From Planctomonas psychrotolerans (GTDB taxonomy: Bacteria > Actinomycetota > Actinomycetes > Actinomycetales > Microbacteriaceae), in assembly GCF_008642235.1 (NCBI RefSeq), contig NZ_SJEV01000002.1, forward strand, positions 62,001 through 126,000: a stretch of 64,000 nucleotides of DNA, read 5' to 3'. Under the pieces are notes generated by a model. It was not told the DNA's origin and did not search any database. It saw only the letters and a program-made list of their open reading frames with translations. The translations under genes were made by a program, and so were the position numbers. The stretch's first letter is position 1. Every line of letters begins with the position of its first letter. This document shows positions 1-8,433 of this stretch, one piece after another.

Positions 1-498
1 GTGATCTTCGCGGCGATCTATGCCAAAGAGACCCCCATCGACAACGGTCAGCTGATCACCATCCTGATCATCCTCGCCGCCGTGATCGCCCTGTTCGGCG
101 CCGCGTTCGCCTTTCTCCGGTCGAGGTTCAAGGCGATCGCCTACATCCTCGGGGCGGGCGTGCTGTACGGGTTCGTCGCCACCCTGGCGAAGGTGGTCAT
201 CGTGCGCATCAAGACCGGTGACGTCGAGTTCCTGACGATGCTGTGCATCGTCGCGCTGCTGGCCGCCGCCGCCTTCGGGGCCTACTTCGTGCAAACCGCC
301 TACTCCTCGGGTCCTCCGGACCTGGTCATCGCGGGACTGACCGTCATCGACCCGCTCGTCGCCGTGGGCATCGGTGTCATCGTGCTGGGCGAGGCCGCGG
401 GCGCCCCGCCCTTCGCCATCCTGGCCTTCGTCGTCTCCGCCGCCATCGCCATCTTCGGCGTCTTCCAGCTCGCGAAGTTCCATCCACAGATCCGCTGA
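1..498 (+). CDS. DMT/EamA-family transporter, C-terminal part (truncated by window edge)
   Basis: The reading frame is open at base 1 and encodes 165 residues with about five hydrophobic helices (roughly residues 17-38, 44-66, 76-98, 108-130 and 136-158). This is the second half of a ten-helix drug/metabolite transporter, a family whose members are usually close to 290 residues. The GTG at base 1 is therefore probably internal and the real start lies upstream of the window. A short repeated half of this type (helices 6-10) is typical of EamA proteins, but the substrate cannot be told. The gene runs in the same direction as the glycosyltransferase 120 bp downstream. Confidence 0.6.
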   Translation: MIFAAIYAKETPIDNGQLITILIILAAVIALFGAAFAFLRSRFKAIAYILGAGVLYGFVATLAKVVIVRIKTGDVEFLTMLCIVALLAAAAFGAYFVQTAYSSGPPDLVIAGLTVIDPLVAVGIGVIVLGEAAGAPPFAILAFVVSAAIAIFGVFQLAKFHPQIR

Positions 499-617
499 GC
501 GCGGAGCGTCCCCGGTGTTCGCGGAGCACCGTGCGGTACCGTGGTGCACATCCGCGGGGGAGAGAAAGCCGCCCGGAAAGTGCGTTCTCCGCCAATCAAC
601 GTTAGGTCTTTCCCCTC

Positions 618-1937
618 GTGTCGAACACCCGCGACTCTCAGCCAGCCGCATCTCCGGCGGGCAGGACACCGTTGCGCATCCTCATCGGCGCGGACACTTT
701 CCCCCCCGATGTGAACGGCGCCGCCAAGTTCGCCGAACGGCTCGCCGCGGGCATGGTGGCGCGCGGGCACGAGGTGCACATCGTGGCCCCGGCGCCGAGT
801 CGCAAGCACGGATCGTGGACGGAGGTGCACGAGGGCCAGGAGATGACCGTCCACCGCCTGCGCAGCTGGCGCTGGTACCCGCACGACTGGCTGCGGTTCG
901 CCCTGCCGTGGCGCATCAACCAGAACAGCGCGCGCATTCTCGACCTGGTGAAGCCGGACGTGGTGCACTTCCAGTCGCACATGATCACCGGGCGCGGTCT
1001 CAGCATCGAGGCGGCCAAGCGGGGCATCCGCATCATCGGCACCAACCACTTCATGCCCGAGAACATGCTCGAGCACACCCTGCTGCCGAAGGTGTGGCAG
1101 CACCGGGCGATCGTCGCCGCGTGGCGGGCGGCTCGGCGCACGTTCGGCCGCGCCGAGGCCGTCACCACACCGACAAGGCGTGCGGCGCAGTTCCTCGAGA
1201 GGTACACCGGCCTCACCGGCGTGCACGCCATCTCGTGCGGCATCGATGCCGACAACTACACCCCCGACTTCGAGCCGCGCACCGAGAACCGCATCATCTT
1301 CGTCGGACGGGTCACCGGGGAGAAGCAGATCGACGTGCTGCTGCAGGCGGTGAAGCTGCTGCCGAGCGAGCTCGACGTGAAGCTCGACATCGTGGGCGGG
1401 GGAGACCAGAAGCGGAACCTCGAGCAGCTCGCGACGGAACTCGGCATCAGCGACCGCACGACCTTCACCGGCTACGTGTCCGAGGAGGACCTGCGGCGGG
1501 CGTACACGCGGTCGACCGTGTTCGCGATGCCTTCCATCGCTGAGCTGCAGAGCATCGCGACGATGGAGGCGATGGCGTCGGGACTCCCCGTCGTCGCGGC
1601 GAACGCCATGGCCCTGCCCCATCTGGTGCACGACGGCGAAAACGGTTACCTGTTCGAGCCCGGGAACGCCCGCGACCTCGCCGACAAGCTCGAGCAGCTC
1701 CTCGCGCTGCCGCACGAGGAGCTGCTGCGATTCAAGCGCGAATCGCTGCATGTGGTTTCCGCCCACGACATCCAGCGCACCCTCAACACCTTCGAGAGCC
1801 TGTATCGTGGTGAGCCGGTGATCGACCCGGTCATTGATCGCACGCCGGCGGCAGCGCATGACGATGGCACTCGGTACCGGTCGCGGCGCATCGGCTCACA
1901 TCGCGTGGGCCTACGGGGTGGTAGCTCAGCTGGTTAG
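618..1937 (+). CDS. Glycosyltransferase family 1/4 (GT-B fold)
   Basis: A 439-residue GT-B enzyme. The N-terminal acceptor domain begins near residue 20 with the ILIGADTFPPDVNGAA loop. The C-terminal nucleotide-sugar domain contains IIFVGRVTGEKQIDVLL, a PSIAELQSIATMEAMASG stretch with the conserved glutamate (EX7E-type motif), and GLPVVAANAMALPHLV. Such enzymes transfer a sugar from an NDP- or GDP-sugar to a lipid or glycoside acceptor at the cytoplasmic membrane; relatives include PimB/MgtA-type mannosyltransferases, but the substrate is not evident here. GTG at 618 is used as start. The last 25 or so residues are Arg/Gly/Ser-rich, look unlike the family, and run 23 bases into the downstream tRNA gene, so the natural C-terminus may have been altered. 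Confidence 0.88.
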   Translation: MSNTRDSQPAASPAGRTPLRILIGADTFPPDVNGAAKFAERLAAGMVARGHEVHIVAPAPSRKHGSWTEVHEGQEMTVHRLRSWRWYPHDWLRFALPWRINQNSARILDLVKPDVVHFQSHMITGRGLSIEAAKRGIRIIGTNHFMPENMLEHTLLPKVWQHRAIVAAWRAARRTFGRAEAVTTPTRRAAQFLERYTGLTGVHAISCGIDADNYTPDFEPRTENRIIFVGRVTGEKQIDVLLQAVKLLPSELDVKLDIVGGGDQKRNLEQLATELGISDRTTFTGYVSEEDLRRAYTRSTVFAMPSIAELQSIATMEAMASGLPVVAANAMALPHLVHDGENGYLFEPGNARDLADKLEQLLALPHEELLRFKRESLHVVSAHDIQRTLNTFESLYRGEPVIDPVIDRTPAAAHDDGTRYRSRRIGSHRVGLRGGSSAG

Positions 1938-1988
1938 AGCAGCGGACTCATAATCCGTCGGTCACGGGTTCAAGTCCCGTCCGCCCTA
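1915..1988 (+). tRNA. tRNA with CAT anticodon (elongator Met, or Ile2 if lysidine-modified)
   Basis: A cloverleaf can be drawn by eye: acceptor stem GGGGTGG with CCGCCCT, D-arm GCTC/GAGC, anticodon stem GCGGA/TCCGT around loop CTCATAA, T-arm ACGGG/CCCGT around TTCAAGT, and discriminator A at 1988. The 3' CCA is not encoded. The D-arm and loop resemble actinobacterial elongator tRNA-Met, but tRNA-Ile2 has the same CAT anticodon and cannot be excluded. The first 23 bases are shared with the end of the preceding glycosyltransferase frame. Confidence 0.93.
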
Positions 1989-2022
1989 CTTCACCACATC
2001 CTCGAGGCGTGCGCCCGCGCGA

Positions 2023-3045
2023 TCACCAGCGCCACCAGCGCACCGGCTCCGGCAGCTGCGTCTCCTCCGGCGCCGGCCCCTCGCCGAGCGCGCGCGCGGC
2101 CTCGACGAGGTCCTCCGTCGTCAGCGTCATCACGTCGTCCCGGTCCAGCGCATCGAGGCTCCGCTCCTCGTTGAGCGAGAGTCGTAGCGCCTGACGGTTG
2201 AGCGCCTGCTCGAAGAGGGTGCGGGCGAACCGCGCGTTGCCCGAGTCCTCGCCGGCGTGCAGACCGGCGAGGATGCGACGCAGCATCTGGTCGGCGCCCT
2301 CCTCGAGCATGTACTCGTGCTGGGCCAGAGTCTTGGTGAAGATCGACTCGAGGTCGTCGACCGAGTAGTCGGGGAAGGTGATCTCGCGGGCGAAGCGGGA
2401 ACGCAGTCCGGGGTTCGACAGCAGGAACGACTCCATGAGCCGCGGGTAGCCGGCCACGATGACCACCAGTCGGTGGCGGTGATCCTCCATGCGCTTGAGC
2501 AGCACCTCGATCGCTTCTGGGCCGAAGTCCATCCGGCCGTCCTCCGGCGCGAGGGCGTAGGCCTCGTCGATGAACAGGACGCCGTCGAGCGCCCGCCGGA
2601 TCACCCGGTCGGTCTTGATGGCCGTCGCGCCGACGTACTGCCCGACGAGGCCCGATCGGTCGACCTCGACCAGGTGACCCTTCTGCAGCAGCCCGACCGC
2701 ACGGTACATCTCGGCCAGGAGTCGCGCGACGGTGGTCTTTCCGGTGCCGGGGTTGCCGAGGAACACGAGGTGCTGCGACGTGGCGACCTCGGGCAGGCCG
2801 TGCGCCTTGCGGCGGGCCTGCACCTGCAGCAGTGCGACGAGGGCGCGCACCTGCTCCTTCACGGTGTCGAGTCCCACCAGCGCGTCGAGTTCGGCCTGCA
2901 CCTCGGCGAGCGGCCGGGCCGGGGTGGGTCGATTGCCGAGCACGTCCCCGGAATCCGCCCGCTCGGATCCCGACATCTTGATCTGCTCGGCCAGGTGACT
3001 GAAGGTGTCGCGCAGGTCGTCGAGCGGGCTACGGCCAGCGGCCAT
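2023..3045 (-). CDS. CbxX/CfxQ-type AAA+ ATPase
   Basis: A 340-residue protein with one AAA+ module preceded by about 45 low-complexity residues. Walker A is GNPGTGKTT, Walker B is VLFIDEAY, and a sensor/arginine-finger segment reads SNPGLRSRFAREI. The spacing and the LVGQYVGATA pore-type loop match the CbbX/SpoVK/EccA group, which form hexameric remodelling ATPases. EccA partners type VII secretion and CbbX activates Rubisco, but neither context is present here, so the client is unknown. It is convergent with the upstream tRNA and sits downstream of an MFS gene with a 217-bp gap. ATG at 3045 is preceded by a purine-rich segment (AGGAGA-like) in the correct place. Confidence 0.85.
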   Translation of the reverse strand: MAAGRSPLDDLRDTFSHLAEQIKMSGSERADSGDVLGNRPTPARPLAEVQAELDALVGLDTVKEQVRALVALLQVQARRKAHGLPEVATSQHLVFLGNPGTGKTTVARLLAEMYRAVGLLQKGHLVEVDRSGLVGQYVGATAIKTDRVIRRALDGVLFIDEAYALAPEDGRMDFGPEAIEVLLKRMEDHRHRLVVIVAGYPRLMESFLLSNPGLRSRFAREITFPDYSVDDLESIFTKTLAQHEYMLEEGADQMLRRILAGLHAGEDSGNARFARTLFEQALNRQALRLSLNEERSLDALDRDDVMTLTTEDLVEAARALGEGPAPEETQLPEPVRWWRW

Positions 3046-3070
3046 GGGAATCTCCTGGGGCGGGTGTCAG

Positions 3071-3093
3071 GCCGCGAAGGCGGGCTTCGCGGC
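3071..3093 (-). other. 9-bp perfect stem-loop upstream of the AAA+ gene
   Basis: GCCGCGAAG and CTTCGCGGC form a perfect 9-bp inverted repeat around a 5-base loop. It lies between the stop of the MFS gene and the start of the AAA+ ATPase on the minus strand. There is no T-tract, so it may be a weak terminator or a leader structure; function is not shown by the sequence. Confidence 0.3.
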
Positions 3094-3262
3094 AACGGGG
3101 CTCTCGGAGCGGGGTGCAGTGTCCGCTGCAGCGGTGCACACCGTTCCCTCGTTCGCCATTATCCGCCGATCCGAGGCGCGCTGTCGGGCTCAGGGAGATC
3201 GGTCGCCGCGGGCGCTCCCGATCGATCACCTCCGAGCGGATGCCACCCCAACGATGACCCCG

Positions 3263-4603
3263 TTAAGCGTTGACTCCTGCGCGTGCGCGTCGCGCCCGGC
3301 GCGGGAACCCGCCGACGTGGACGAGAGCGACCACCGCAGCGAGCAGCACCCCGAGGGCGGCGCCGCCGAACGACCAGGACAGACCGGCGCCGTCGATGAC
3401 CACCCCGGCGATGGCCGTGCCGACCGCCACGCCGGTGGTGCTCGAGGCGGACAGGAACGCCTGCGCTTCGTTCAGCCGGTTGGCGGGTGCGGCGCGGTCG
3501 AGCAGCGCCTGCTGCATGATCAGGGTAGGAGCGATGGTCAGCCCGGTGAGGAACAGGATCGGCAGCAGTACGAGCAGGCTGACATCTCCGCCGGCCAGCA
3601 GAAGGGCGAGAACGGCCAAGCACGTGCCGAACAGAGCGAGGAGGACGGGTACGGCGTGCCGCTCCTCGAACGGCCAGGATCTGGCCCCGTACGCCAGCCC
3701 GCCGACGGTGCTGCCTCCCGCGATGGCGGCGAAGAGAATGCCCACCTGAGCGGTACCGCCGAGGGCGAGGTCGGCCGTGGCCGCCATCGACGTGTCGAGC
3801 TGGCCGAAACCGATGCTGATCATGAGCATCACGGCGAGCACGGCGATCACGCCGGCCGAGATGAGCGAGGTCGACGGGCCGGCAGCTCCGCTGGCGGGGG
3901 AGTGTCCGGATGCCTGTTGCTGGCGCGCGGGAGTGGCACGGCGGGCCACTCCCGTCGCGCAGTAGCCGACGCCACCGGCGGCGAGAAGGCCCGCCGTGAC
4001 GGCGAGGGGGAGGACCGCGATGCCGGGAAGCAGCAGGACCGAGAGCAACAGTGGGCCGCACACGAAGGCGAGTTCCACCGATGTGGCGTCGAGAGCGAAG
4101 GCGACACGACGAGACTCCGGGTCGGGGAGCACGATCCGGAAGCTCGAGCGCAACGCCGGGCTGATCGCGGGATAACCGAGGCCCACGCCGATCGCGAGTG
4201 CGATGAGCACGAAGGAGGGGGCGGTGGTCGTGGCGACGAAGGCCAGCGTGCCCAGCAGCGCCGCACTGGTGAGCGTGGTCGGCAGCAGCACCGGCACCTG
4301 ACCCACCCGGTCCATCAGGCGGCCCCACACGGGGGTTCCGACAGCCGCACCGAGCGCGTACGCGCCACTGACCACTCCGGCGATCACGTACGAATCGCGC
4401 TCCTGCTCGACCAGGATGAGGATGCCCAGCGGGATCATGGCCAGGGTGAGGCGGGCCAGGGCGGCGGAGATGAACGGGCGCGAGGCCGGTCCGTGGGCGA
4501 GGAGGCGACCGTACGAACGAAGCCCGGTGCCGAGCTGCACGCCTGGCGTGTCGGCAGCGTCGGTTTCGGCAGTGTCGGGGGGAGTATCCTGCCGTGCTCG
4601 CAT
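3263..4603 (-). CDS. MFS transporter (12 TM)
   Basis: A 446-residue hydrophobic protein with about twelve membrane segments and a longer Ser/Gln-rich cytoplasmic loop near residues 215-245, the usual midpoint of major facilitator proteins. The loop between helices 2 and 3 carries a GRLMDRVGQVPVL segment, a good match to MFS motif A (GxLaDrxGrk). About 35 hydrophilic residues precede the first helix. The closest general class is the drug or sugar efflux type; the substrate cannot be predicted. It is transcribed on the minus strand towards the AAA+ gene, separated from it by 217 bp. Confidence 0.85.
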   Translation of the reverse strand: MRARQDTPPDTAETDAADTPGVQLGTGLRSYGRLLAHGPASRPFISAALARLTLAMIPLGILILVEQERDSYVIAGVVSGAYALGAAVGTPVWGRLMDRVGQVPVLLPTTLTSAALLGTLAFVATTTAPSFVLIALAIGVGLGYPAISPALRSSFRIVLPDPESRRVAFALDATSVELAFVCGPLLLSVLLLPGIAVLPLAVTAGLLAAGGVGYCATGVARRATPARQQQASGHSPASGAAGPSTSLISAGVIAVLAVMLMISIGFGQLDTSMAATADLALGGTAQVGILFAAIAGGSTVGGLAYGARSWPFEERHAVPVLLALFGTCLAVLALLLAGGDVSLLVLLPILFLTGLTIAPTLIMQQALLDRAAPANRLNEAQAFLSASSTTGVAVGTAIAGVVIDGAGLSWSFGGAALGVLLAAVVALVHVGGFPRRARRARAGVNA

Positions 4604-4682
4604 GACCGCCTAGCCTAATGAGTCGGTGGGCACCGTGCGGTGTGCTCGATACGACGGTTGCAGTGCGGCGCTCACCCGCGAA

Positions 4683-4943
4683 TCACTCGTCGTCGGTCGT
4701 TTCGACGATGCGCCAGCGCCGGGGATCCGGGCCGGCTGCCGCGCGTTCGGCGGCTTCCCGCTTCTCCGTGGGACGTCTTCGGATGCCGGCGACGACCATT
4801 CCCGCAAGGCCGACCACCCCGACGACGGCCCAGGCGATCCACCCGGGATTGCCATCGCGCCACAGGGACGCTCCGATGGTCAATCCGAGCACCACCGCGG
4901 TGTTCCCGAGTACGAACCAGATGCGCCAGCGCCGGAGAGTCAT
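4683..4943 (-). CDS. Small two-helix membrane protein, unknown function
   Basis: From ATG at 4943 the frame gives 86 residues: MTLRRWRIW, two hydrophobic helices (about residues 8-25 and 34-52) separated by a short SLWRDGNPGW loop, then a charged cytoplasmic tail ending RRWRIVETTDDE. The frame is open further upstream to 5027, but that part is Arg-rich and would overlap the neighbouring gene's stop, so the internal ATG is preferred. I do not recognise a family. It lies 53 bp downstream of the small zinc-ribbon gene and may be cotranscribed with it. Confidence 0.55.
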   Translation of the reverse strand: MTLRRWRIWFVLGNTAVVLGLTIGASLWRDGNPGWIAWAVVGVVGLAGMVVAGIRRRPTEKREAAERAAAGPDPRRWRIVETTDDE

Positions 4944-4996
4944 GGGGAAGGATGACGTTCGAATGATCGCGGGCGACTCGGTCGATCGGTGAGGCG

Positions 4997-5182
4997 CTAT
5001 GCCGCGAGCGCGAGCGCGGGCACACACCCGACGCAGACGGGGTTGTCGCCATCACGGTCGAGGTCGAGCTGGCCATCGCAGTCGGAGCAGACGGCGTGGT
5101 CTGCGCATCGCCCGCACAGGGCGTCCCAGCTGTCTCCACCGGCGCTGCTGTGGCCGCATTCGCGGCAGATGTTCTCTTCCAT
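4997..5182 (-). CDS. Small Cys-rich protein with four CxxC pairs (zinc ribbon-like)
   Basis: The 61-residue product from ATG at 5182 contains eight cysteines arranged as four CxxC knuckles (CREC, CGRC, CSDC, CVGC). This is what two zinc-ribbon sites would need. The frame extends upstream to 5221, but MEENICREC gives the better start, with a GGTGG sequence just before it. The rest is acidic (DLDRDGDN). No further domain is visible. It could be a small zinc-binding regulator or adaptor; the function is unknown. Confidence 0.55.
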   Translation of the reverse strand: MEENICRECGHSSAGGDSWDALCGRCADHAVCSDCDGQLDLDRDGDNPVCVGCVPALALAA

Positions 5183-5259
5183 GCCACCACGGTAAGGACC
5201 GCCACCGACAATCGTCAGCACGAGCGCCCGCGAGTCGCGACCGCTGAAGGTATCGGGCG

Positions 5260-6174
5260 TCAGAACTGGCGACCGGTACTGCTGAGCACGTGGGTCTGCA
5301 CGGTCGAACTCGCTCGCGTGGGCGAGGGCGTCCCATAACCCGAAGCGCCGTGCTGCACGGCGCTGGCCGACGTCACGGTGCTCGTCGGGACGACGGGCGA
5401 CTCACCCGACTGCACGGCGGGCACGGCGGGCATGGCGTCAGCCTCGCGGCGACGGTCGTCCCGACGGAGCAGGCCGTAGTAGACGCCCGCGAGGATCGCG
5501 GCGGCGAAGGCGCATGCGGCGGCGACCAACAACGCCACCGCTCGGGCGGAAGGCCAGCTGCGCACGACCTCCGGCACCGAGGAGAAGCGCGGCGAGCCCG
5601 ACGAGGGACTCTCCGCAGCGCCGCTCGACCCACCAGAACCGGCGCCGCTACCGGCGGTGCCGCTGACAGCGCCGCCGGGAGTTCCGGCGTTGACCGGTGC
5701 CGGAACGGCGCCCTGCTCCTCCGCATCCGCCTCCGCATCCGCATCCGTGCCGACGTCGGACGGCTCGTCCGTCGTTCCGAGCGGGACCTCGACTACGGGC
5801 TCCGTAGCGTTCTCGGCGGGGACCGGCGGCACCACGGCACTCCCGGGCGCGGGCGTCGGAGAAGTCGGCGGAGGCGTGGGAGCAGGGGTCGACGTGTCGG
5901 CCGGGATCGGCGTCGTCGTCGGTTCGGGGTCCGGCGTCGGAGCGGGCTCGGGAGTGATACCGGTGTCGACCACGGGCGGTTGCGGAACACTCGGCTGTAC
6001 GGGCGCCGTCGGCTCGGGCACGACCACGTCCCCCTCATCCGCCGCATCGATCGCCGCGATGAACGACGCCGGCGCCAGCGGTGCGGCGAGCGCGGGTGCC
6101 GCAACGCCGGCGACGCTCAGCGCGGCGATCGACAGCGCGGCGGTGGCAGCGGCGAGGCGGTGGTTCGGGTTCAT
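5260..6174 (-). CDS. Secreted/membrane-anchored Pro-Thr-rich protein
   Basis: A 304-residue protein. Residues 1-31 form a signal peptide (LAAATAALSIAALSVAGVAA, AxA site near ALAAP). Residues 45-200 are Pro/Thr/Val-rich, then acidic and Gly/Ser-rich, as in extracellular spacer regions. One clear membrane helix follows at about residues 212-236 (ALLVAAACAFAAAILAGVYY), followed by an Arg/Asp-rich positive patch and a 60-residue tail. The topology suggests an outside stalk and an inside tail. No LPxTG motif and no catalytic domain are seen. It is divergent from the VOC gene across a 234-bp gap. Function unknown. Confidence 0.6.
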   Translation of the reverse strand: MNPNHRLAAATAALSIAALSVAGVAAPALAAPLAPASFIAAIDAADEGDVVVPEPTAPVQPSVPQPPVVDTGITPEPAPTPDPEPTTTPIPADTSTPAPTPPPTSPTPAPGSAVVPPVPAENATEPVVEVPLGTTDEPSDVGTDADAEADAEEQGAVPAPVNAGTPGGAVSGTAGSGAGSGGSSGAAESPSSGSPRFSSVPEVVRSWPSARAVALLVAAACAFAAAILAGVYYGLLRRDDRRREADAMPAVPAVQSGESPVVPTSTVTSASAVQHGASGYGTPSPTRASSTVQTHVLSSTGRQF

Positions 6175-6408
6175 TCCGGTATCCCGTCGTCAGGCTCGGT
6201 GGGATCAGGAGGGAAGCGTCGATCGGCAGGACGCCCTGACGGCTCGACGCAGATACGGTGACCGTTATCCCCCACGGTTGCCGTGCTGCTACTGTACTCC
6301 GCGTTCGTGACCGACAGTCGAGCGACATTCACGAAAAACGGCTAGCGCCCCGTTCGCACCGAGTACTAACTTCGGAGATCACCGCCCGCACGCGCATAGG
6401 AGCACGGA

Positions 6409-6885
6409 ATGCAGTCGATCTCTCCCTTCCTCTGGTTCGACGGACAGGCGGAGGAGGCCGCCATGTTCTACGTCTCCGTCTTCGACAACTCCGCGATCAC
6501 GGGCGTGTCGCGGTATGGCGAAGGGGCGCCGATGCCGGCGGGCACCGCGCTCACCGTCGACTTCACCCTCGACGGCCTCGAGTTCCATGCGCTGAACGGC
6601 GGTCCCCAGCACTCGTTCACGGAGGCGGTCTCGTTCTCCGTCGTCGCCGAGTCGCAGGAGCGCATCGACTACTTCTGGTCCGCGCTCACCGCCGACGGGG
6701 GAGAACCCGGGCGGTGCGGCTGGCTCACCGATCGATTCGGTCTGTCGTGGCAGGTGGTCCCGCCCGTGGTGACCGAGCTGCTCACGGATTCCGATCCGCA
6801 GCGGGCCGCCCGAGTGACGGAGGCCTTGATGCGGATGTCCAAGATCGACATCGCTCAGCTGGTGGCTGCTCGCGACGTGTCCTGA
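6409..6885 (+). CDS. VOC-superfamily protein, PhnB/3-demethylubiquinone methyltransferase-like
   Basis: A 158-residue single-domain protein. The start (SPFLWFDGQAEEAAMFYVSVF), the FHALNGGP segment and CGWLTDRFGLSWQVVP are the hallmarks of the PF06983 PhnB-like group of the vicinal-oxygen-chelate fold. Despite older names based on 3-demethylubiquinone methyltransferase, most members have no shown enzyme activity. A purine-rich AGGAGC segment precedes the ATG at 6409. It stands alone, with about 200 bp on each side, and is divergent from the Pro-rich gene. Confidence 0.85.
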   Translation: MQSISPFLWFDGQAEEAAMFYVSVFDNSAITGVSRYGEGAPMPAGTALTVDFTLDGLEFHALNGGPQHSFTEAVSFSVVAESQERIDYFWSALTADGGEPGRCGWLTDRFGLSWQVVPPVVTELLTDSDPQRAARVTEALMRMSKIDIAQLVAARDVS

Positions 6886-6910
6886 CCGCGCGCGCTTACC
6901 CGAGAATTGC

Positions 6911-6939
6911 TCGACAAATTATGAGTTTCTCGGTATCGT
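6911..6939 (+). promoter_or_regulatory. Candidate sigma-A promoter upstream of the ScyD/ScyE-like gene
   Basis: TCGACA (6911-6916) is one mismatch from TTGACA. After a 17-base spacer comes TATCGT (6934-6939), a fair -10. The stretch is clearly AT-richer than its surroundings and lies about 145 bp before the GTG at 7086. The match is by eye only. Confidence 0.35.
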
Positions 6940-7085
6940 GCGGTCGTCGGCGCACGAGCGCCGAGGCCAGGCGAGCTGGAAACTGCCTCGCGATCACGCG
7001 TCGAAACGACATCGGAGTCCTCGGCGTGCGCCCGAAAGTTAGAAGCTCTCCTTTCACCACGAAGAACACAAAGGAGTAGTACATC

Positions 7086-8333
7086 GTGAAACGCCCCCTT
7101 CTCGCCGGCGTCGCATGCGCGACGCTCGTGATGTCGGCCGCCATTGCAGCGCCGGCATCCGCCCATGGACGCGATGACCGTCCGCCGATCACCGTAGGAG
7201 ACCCGGTGACCATCGCGGAGGGGCTCCTCACTCCGCTGAGCCTCGACGTGAACCGACGTGGCACCGCCTTCGTCTCGCAGGACTTCGCCGGGCTGCTGAC
7301 CGAGGTCGGACGCGACGGGACGATGTCCGAATTCGCCAGCGCGGGCACACCGGGCAACAGCATCGGCGCTGTGTCCACCCGGCACGGGCGGGTGTATTTC
7401 GCTGAGGTGTCACCCGACCACTCCTACGCGATGCTGAAGAAGGTGACGCGGTACGGCGTCCGTGACGTCGCCGACCTGCAACAGCACGAGGAGACGGTGA
7501 ACCCCGACCAGGTGAACACCTACGGATTCGTCGGGATCAACGAGAGCGACCCCGAGTGCGCCGCGCAGATCGACCCTGAAGCCGAGCCGTTCCTGCCCGC
7601 GGAGTACACCGGCCTCGTCGACACGAACCCCTACGCGTCATTCGCGACCCGGGGTGGCGTGTACGTCGCCGATGCGGGCGCGAACGCAATCCTTCGGGCG
7701 AAGTACGACGGGACCGTGTCGACGGTGGCAGTGTTGCCGCCCATCGGCCCGTTCGTCGTGAACGCGGAGGTCGCGCAGCAGGCAGGCTTCCCGGAGTGCG
7801 TCGCGGGCAAGGAGTACTACTTCGAGCCGGTACCGACCGACGTCGAGCAGGGCCCGGACGGCTGGCTCTACGTCACCACGCTGCCCGGTGGCCCGGAGGA
7901 CCCGAGCCTCGGCGCACGCGGAGCCGTCTACAAGGTGCACCCCTACAAGGGCACGGTCGAGCTCGTCGCCGGCGGCTTCGTGTCGCCCACCGGGCTCGCG
8001 GTTTCGAAGAAGTCGGGCACCATCTACGTGGCGGAGCTGTTCGGCGGAGAGAACGGGTCGGGGCAGATCTCCGTGCTGGCTCCGGGCGCGGATGCGCCGA
8101 CGCCTCTCGTCGCCGCCTCTCTGCCCGCGGCGATCGAGCTTCGCCACGGGAAGTTGTGGGTGACCACGGACACCACCGTGTTCGGGGAGCAGGGCCCGGA
8201 GGCCGTCGGCAAGATCGTCACGTATCAGCTGAGTCGAGGCGGTGGACACGGTTACGGATCGCACGGTTCGGGTGACTCCGAGAGTTACTCCGACACCGAT
8301 GCGCCGGCCCCGGAGGAGAGCACCGGCGAGTAG
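7086..8333 (+). CDS. Secreted ScyD/ScyE family protein
   Basis: A 415-residue exported protein with a signal peptide (residues 1-26, LLAGVACATLVMSAAIAAPASA, cleavage after ASA). The mature part shows repeated beta-propeller-type strands (GTAFVSQDFAGLLTEVGRDG, GGVYVADAGANAILRAKYDG, TGLAVSKKSGTIYVAELFGG) typical of the ScyD/ScyE and NHL-like families, known from the cyanobacterial scytonemin cluster and common in actinobacteria with unknown roles. GTG at 7086 follows a good AAGGAG. The C-terminus is Gly/His/Ser-rich and acidic. A GC-rich terminator follows, so it is probably monocistronic. Confidence 0.82.
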   Translation: MKRPLLAGVACATLVMSAAIAAPASAHGRDDRPPITVGDPVTIAEGLLTPLSLDVNRRGTAFVSQDFAGLLTEVGRDGTMSEFASAGTPGNSIGAVSTRHGRVYFAEVSPDHSYAMLKKVTRYGVRDVADLQQHEETVNPDQVNTYGFVGINESDPECAAQIDPEAEPFLPAEYTGLVDTNPYASFATRGGVYVADAGANAILRAKYDGTVSTVAVLPPIGPFVVNAEVAQQAGFPECVAGKEYYFEPVPTDVEQGPDGWLYVTTLPGGPEDPSLGARGAVYKVHPYKGTVELVAGGFVSPTGLAVSKKSGTIYVAELFGGENGSGQISVLAPGADAPTPLVAASLPAAIELRHGKLWVTTDTTVFGEQGPEAVGKIVTYQLSRGGGHGYGSHGSGDSESYSDTDAPAPEESTGE

Positions 8334-8345
8334 GTCGCAGCGAGG

Positions 8346-8380
8346 AGCCGCTCCGTCCCTTTGGGGGGCGGGGCGGCTTT
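8346..8380 (+). terminator. Rho-independent-like terminator after the ScyD/ScyE-like gene
   Basis: AGCCGC and GCGGCT, with CCGTCCC against GGGGCGGG inside, fold into a GC-rich hairpin 12 bases after the stop, followed by TTTC. The T-tract is short, as is common in high-GC genomes. Confidence 0.55.
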
Positions 8381-8433
8381 CGCGTTCGCGTCCGACGTGT
8401 CCGCTACTCTGTGAGCGATACGGAAGGTGCCGG

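Noticed and set aside
300-1859. Long minus-strand frame (519 residues) opposite the glycosyltransferase
   Set aside because: Arg/His-rich with no family features; it mirrors the codon pattern of the plus-strand gene and is a high-GC shadow.
1915-1988. tRNA as attachment site of an integrated element
   Set aside because: No integrase, no repeated 3' tRNA fragment and no phage-like genes nearby.
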